Shown here piece after piece: positions 4,652 through 6,652 of a stretch of 6,652 bases of DNA. The DNA lies in the NCBI GenBank assembly GCA_021159845.1, contig JAGHDS010000146.1, positions 1 through 6,652 on the forward strand. Direction: 5' to 3'. A program made the position numbers and the translations under genes. The notes under the pieces were generated by a model. It did no database searches, was not told the DNA's origin, and saw only the letters and a list, made by a program, of their open reading frames with translations. Each line of letters begins with the position of its first letter. Within the stretch, counting starts at the first letter, position 1. The stretch comes from Anaerolineae bacterium. Its GTDB lineage: Bacteria > Chloroflexota > Anaerolineae > DUEN01.

Positions 4652-5641
4652 TCAGATATTGTGCTGCCGCGGGATCGGCATCGCGCCCTCGGCCACCGGG
4701 AAGCGCACCAACAGGTCTACATCCGTCTTCACCAAGGACGGTAGTAGGAAGTTCACCAGGTCGATCAGCGGGCTACCAGGATTCAGCTGAGCATACAAGC
4801 CAGCCGTGTCAGTCAACAGCGCATCATTCCAAGCAATATGGGGCAGCTCCATACCATTCACGAAGATCCACACGCCATCACTGCGAGCCCGCAGCTCCAC
4901 ATGCTGGACATTGAGCGCCTTGAGCTGAGCGATCAGGGACGGCGGCAGCTCAACCATGCGCATATCCATGCCCGTCATCTTGGAGAGATCACGGGAGGAA
5001 ATCCCCAACAGGGAAGGCACGCCATCATTATCATAGGCGACCTCTGCCCGAGCGATCACCGAAGGAGCCGCTTCCGAAGCCTTGATCTGCGGAATCGCGC
5101 TCGGCTCACGCAGAGGAATCTCAGCGGCACCTTCCTGCTTGGGGAACATCAGCACTACCCCAATGCCAGTGCGCTGTACAAATGGCAAGAAGGTTTTGAT
5201 CATGCCTGTCCACGGGGTCTGTCCCATGAAGCTCTCTACCATGGTGCCCACGTTGCTAAAACTTTCATCCGTCCACGCCAGGTGAGGAAGCGCCTTGCCG
5301 TTGACGAAGATCAATGCACCACCGGCGCCATACTGGATCTCAATATGCTGAACGTTCGCATTCGTCATCCAGGAGACCCAGAAGGGATCAATGCGCATCA
5401 TGGAGATGTACGCATTCAAATCGATCCCCATGTACTGCTTCAGCAGTGGACCGATCTCCTCTAGATCCAACCCCACTAGGCTCGGATTGCCATCCGCATC
5501 GTAGGACAGCGTAATCCTAGGCAGTGCTAGCGCGAACTCCTCTGTCTCCGTAGTTGGCGGCACAGCTGGACCACAGCTCGTGACCATAAAAGCCGCGACG
5601 AGGGCTACGCTTAAAACGACGAACAGCTTGGGGAACCGCAT
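4652..5641 (-). CDS. Lipoprotein with two tandem homologous domains, 329 aa
   Basis: Residues 1-22 form a lipoprotein signal (basic RFPK start, hydrophobic core, MVTS-C23), so the mature protein is probably lipid-anchored at Cys23. A Pro/Thr-rich linker follows, then two copies of a roughly 130-residue domain, about 42-177 and 199-324. Matching blocks are YDADGNPSLVGL (47-58) with YDNDGVPSLLGI (203-214), NVQHIEI (96-102) with NVQHVEL (244-250), IFVNGKALPHLAW (111-123) with IFVNGMELPHIAW (259-271), and FP...EG...IP (166-176 with 314-324). From the NVQH block onward the offset is a constant 148 residues; the first half of repeat 2 is 8 residues shorter. I do not recognise the domain and see no catalytic motif. 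ATG 5641 is chosen because it has a near-ideal Shine-Dalgarno site 7 nt upstream; a start at 5668 would place that site inside the coding region. A small membrane protein gene follows. Confidence 0.88.
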   Translation of the reverse strand: MRFPKLFVVLSVALVAAFMVTSCGPAVPPTTETEEFALALPRITLSYDADGNPSLVGLDLEEIGPLLKQYMGIDLNAYISMMRIDPFWVSWMTNANVQHIEIQYGAGGALIFVNGKALPHLAWTDESFSNVGTMVESFMGQTPWTGMIKTFLPFVQRTGIGVVLMFPKQEGAAEIPLREPSAIPQIKASEAAPSVIARAEVAYDNDGVPSLLGISSRDLSKMTGMDMRMVELPPSLIAQLKALNVQHVELRARSDGVWIFVNGMELPHIAWNDALLTDTAGLYAQLNPGSPLIDLVNFLLPSLVKTDVDLLVRFPVAEGAMPIPRQHNI

Positions 5642-5645
5642 TTCG

Positions 5646-5656
5646 TCACCTCCTTT
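5646..5656 (-). promoter_or_regulatory. Strong ribosome binding site of the lipoprotein gene
   Basis: AAAGGAGGTGA on the minus strand is a full complement to the 16S rRNA 3' end, with the AGGAGG core 7 nt before ATG 5641. It fixes the start and predicts strong translation. Confidence 0.85.
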
Positions 5657-5726
5657 GTGATGATTCACCGGTTCCTGAATGAGGACGGAACTGGGTCTTG
5701 CGAGAAAGAGGCTTTAAGACAACAAT

Positions 5727-5742
5727 GAAACGTTGAAACGTT
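5727..5742 (-). promoter_or_regulatory. Tandem GAAACGTT pair, possible operator upstream of the lipoprotein gene
   Basis: GAAACGTT occurs twice in direct succession, each copy containing the self-complementary core AACGTT, about 86 bp upstream of the lipoprotein ATG. Two such cores 8 bp apart could be a regulator site (a central CG in an A/T-rich palindrome recalls LacI-family operators), but no regulator is nearby and no clear promoter is visible. Confidence 0.25.
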
Positions 5743-6005
5743 ACCCACAGGGACACTGGCAACCCACGCTGGAAAGACAGGGTACGTACTACTTCGTTCG
5801 CATTCACAGCGCAGGCCACTTCCAGCGGACAGAATAGAGATAGTCGATGCGCGCCCGAACTCGCCTCCTTTTTCATGAGTGCACATATGATCCGCATGCC
5901 GAGCGATTTGTACCTAAACTGCAGTAAAACCACTTGCCTACCCGCTCGCTCACTGGCCAGCGGGCTTATTCCTCCGCATGCCCCACCGACCTGTACCTTG
6001 ACTGA

Positions 6006-6045
6006 CAGTTCCCTCACTTTGCCTGGCGAGGGCAAGTGCGAACTG
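6006..6045. other. Long imperfect hairpin in the non-coding region
   Basis: CAGTTC (6006-6011) pairs with GAACTG (6040-6045). Inside, CACTT-T-GCC (6015-6023) pairs with GGCAAGTG (6031-6038) with one bulged T, leaving a loop of 7 nt. That is 14 pairs within 40 nt, interrupted by CCT opposite C. No T-run follows. It may be an RNA structure or a protein-binding site. Confidence 0.4.
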
Positions 6046-6154
6046 GATGCGCCACACAGCTCAGTAATGAGAACAATCCTGACCTCAATGAAGCCGGAAA
6101 GGACAAGCGGAAGTGCGCAGCCCAATTATTCCGCAAAAAGGGTCAAAAAACGAT

Positions 6155-6174
6155 CTCGCTCTCCCTCGCTCTCC
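6155..6174. repeat. Perfect tandem 10-bp repeat (CTCGCTCTCC twice)
   Basis: The 10-mer CTCGCTCTCC occurs twice in succession and is followed by CTCGACA, a decayed third start. On the minus strand it is purine-only except for one C per unit, and a T6 run (GTTTTTTG) follows immediately downstream. It is too short to assign a function. Confidence 0.6.
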
Positions 6175-6193
6175 TCGACACCCCTCTTCACGT

Positions 6194-6298
6194 CTACTCT
6201 ACGCCGATCCAACCCGGAGATACCAAACGCCCGATGCTTCCCAACGCGCCCGTCAGCGAGAACGCAATGAGGTAGAGATTGATACTGCAGGGAGCCAT
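6194..6298 (-). CDS. Doubtful 34-codon ORF, possible small hydrophobic peptide
   Basis: On the minus strand an ATG at 6298 opens a 34-codon frame reading MAPCSINLYLIAFSLTGALG (residues 1-20), ending in PGWIGVE. Residues 6-26 are hydrophobic enough for one membrane span. It starts about 70 bp downstream of an extended -10 site on the same strand. Against it, there is no Shine-Dalgarno sequence, it is short, and I know no relatives. It may equally be a remnant of a broken gene or chance. Confidence 0.15.
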   Translation of the reverse strand: MAPCSINLYLIAFSLTGALGSIGRLVSPGWIGVE

Positions 6299-6366
6299 CA
6301 CTTGTGTGTCAAGAGCGATTCACACCGGCGGGAGAGGAAGCTCAGCCAGCAGGAACGCCCACGCCT

Positions 6367-6375
6367 ATTATACCA
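6367..6375 (-). promoter_or_regulatory. Extended -10 promoter-like site
   Basis: On the minus strand TGG-TATAAT combines a perfect -10 hexamer with the extended TG element; the -35 candidate 16 nt upstream, TTCCCG, is poor. It would start transcripts near 6360 running left, either a short RNA or small ORF, or a leader of about 720 nt for the lipoprotein unit, for which I see no closer promoter. Confidence 0.4.
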
Positions 6376-6652
6376 CAACTTTGCGGTTCGGGAAGTCCCA
6401 CTTTTGCCAAAAAACGGCCAATCTTTAAGGTCGCCCCCTATCATCTACAAAGCATAACACCTTATCATTGTCGCCGTCGCGCCGACCTCAGGGCAGAAGT
6501 CGAATCTTCCTTCGGCCGTTGGACGGCCCAATCAGAGAGGCATACCGTAAAGGTTCAATCCCGCTCAGCCGCGCCCCTAGCGCCTCCAAGCCGCAATCCT
6601 TCACCCAACACCTAGCGGGCATCCTCTCCTACAGTTTGACGGATCCCCTACC

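Larger units (their letters stand above)
5657..6652. other. Roughly 1-kb region with no convincing gene
   Basis: Long open frames exist on both strands (for example 5646-6125 minus and 5875-6270 plus), but none resembles a protein and the first covers the lipoprotein ribosome binding site. The region contains a tandem 8-mer (5727-5742), a short stem CCCGCT/AGCGGG (5941-5964), a long imperfect hairpin (6006-6045), a tandem 10-mer (6155-6174), a minus-strand extended -10 site (6367-6375), and a perfect 6-bp hairpin, GGCCGT-TGG-ACGGCC (6514-6528). I looked for tRNA, tmRNA, RNase P and SRP RNA core motifs and saw none. A long leader or an unrecognised RNA remains possible. Confidence 0.5.

Noticed and set aside
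5646..6125. 159-codon minus-strand frame upstream of the lipoprotein gene
   Set aside because: It overlaps the lipoprotein ribosome binding site, has no recognisable domain or own ribosome binding site, and its composition is not protein-like.
5875..6270. 131-codon plus-strand frame
   Set aside because: It is rich in Ser, Pro, Thr and Arg as expected of non-coding GC-rich DNA, is interrupted by hairpins and tandem repeats, and has no family resemblance.
6552..6562. GGTTCAATCCC, resembling a tRNA T-loop
   Set aside because: The flanking bases do not form a 5-bp T-stem and no acceptor, D or anticodon arms are present.

Overview
The window looks like a chromosomal segment of a moderately high-GC bacterium with GTG as well as ATG starts and strong Shine-Dalgarno sites. 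A Chloroflexota-type (Anaerolineae or Thermomicrobia-like) organism is my best guess. The grounds are an RsmD whose catalytic motif reads APPQ, which I associate with that phylum, a small two-helix membrane protein ending in an IEEN-type tail, and a duplicated-domain lipoprotein. This is recall, not a database result.

Layout. Positions 1-640 hold no gene. They contain a 188-bp palindrome-rich repeat (67-254), a truncated tandem copy of its left end (249-294) and a C-rich tract. A plus-strand pair follows: an unrecognised Trp/Arg-rich protein (640-1125) and an aldo/keto reductase (1156-2145). Next is a 279-bp gap with two perfect hairpins, then a plus-strand protein of the calcineurin-like phosphoesterase fold whose metal ligands are mostly replaced (2425-3213). 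It overlaps by 13 bp, tail to tail, with rsmD on the minus strand (3201-3791), which has its own -10 box and Shine-Dalgarno site. Just upstream of rsmD lies a second full copy of the 188-bp repeat, inverted (3866-4053), so the two full copies bracket all four genes.

From 4054 onward everything recognisable is on the minus strand. A lipoprotein with two tandem related domains (5641-4652) is followed by a small membrane protein (4564-4271). A GC-rich hairpin lies between them and a terminator-like hairpin lies after the second, so they read as one transcription unit at the cell envelope. The last kilobase (5657-6652) has no convincing gene. It holds a tandem 8-mer, a long imperfect hairpin, a tandem 10-mer, an extended -10 promoter-like site and a doubtful 34-codon ORF.

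No CRISPR array, transposase, tRNA or rRNA gene was found. The genes do not form an obvious single pathway: rsmD is housekeeping, the reductase is a general redox enzyme, and the lipoprotein/membrane pair is an uncharacterised envelope unit. The points most worth a second look are the inverted repeat pair, the apparently inactive phosphoesterase, the altered RsmD catalytic motif and the two-domain lipoprotein.
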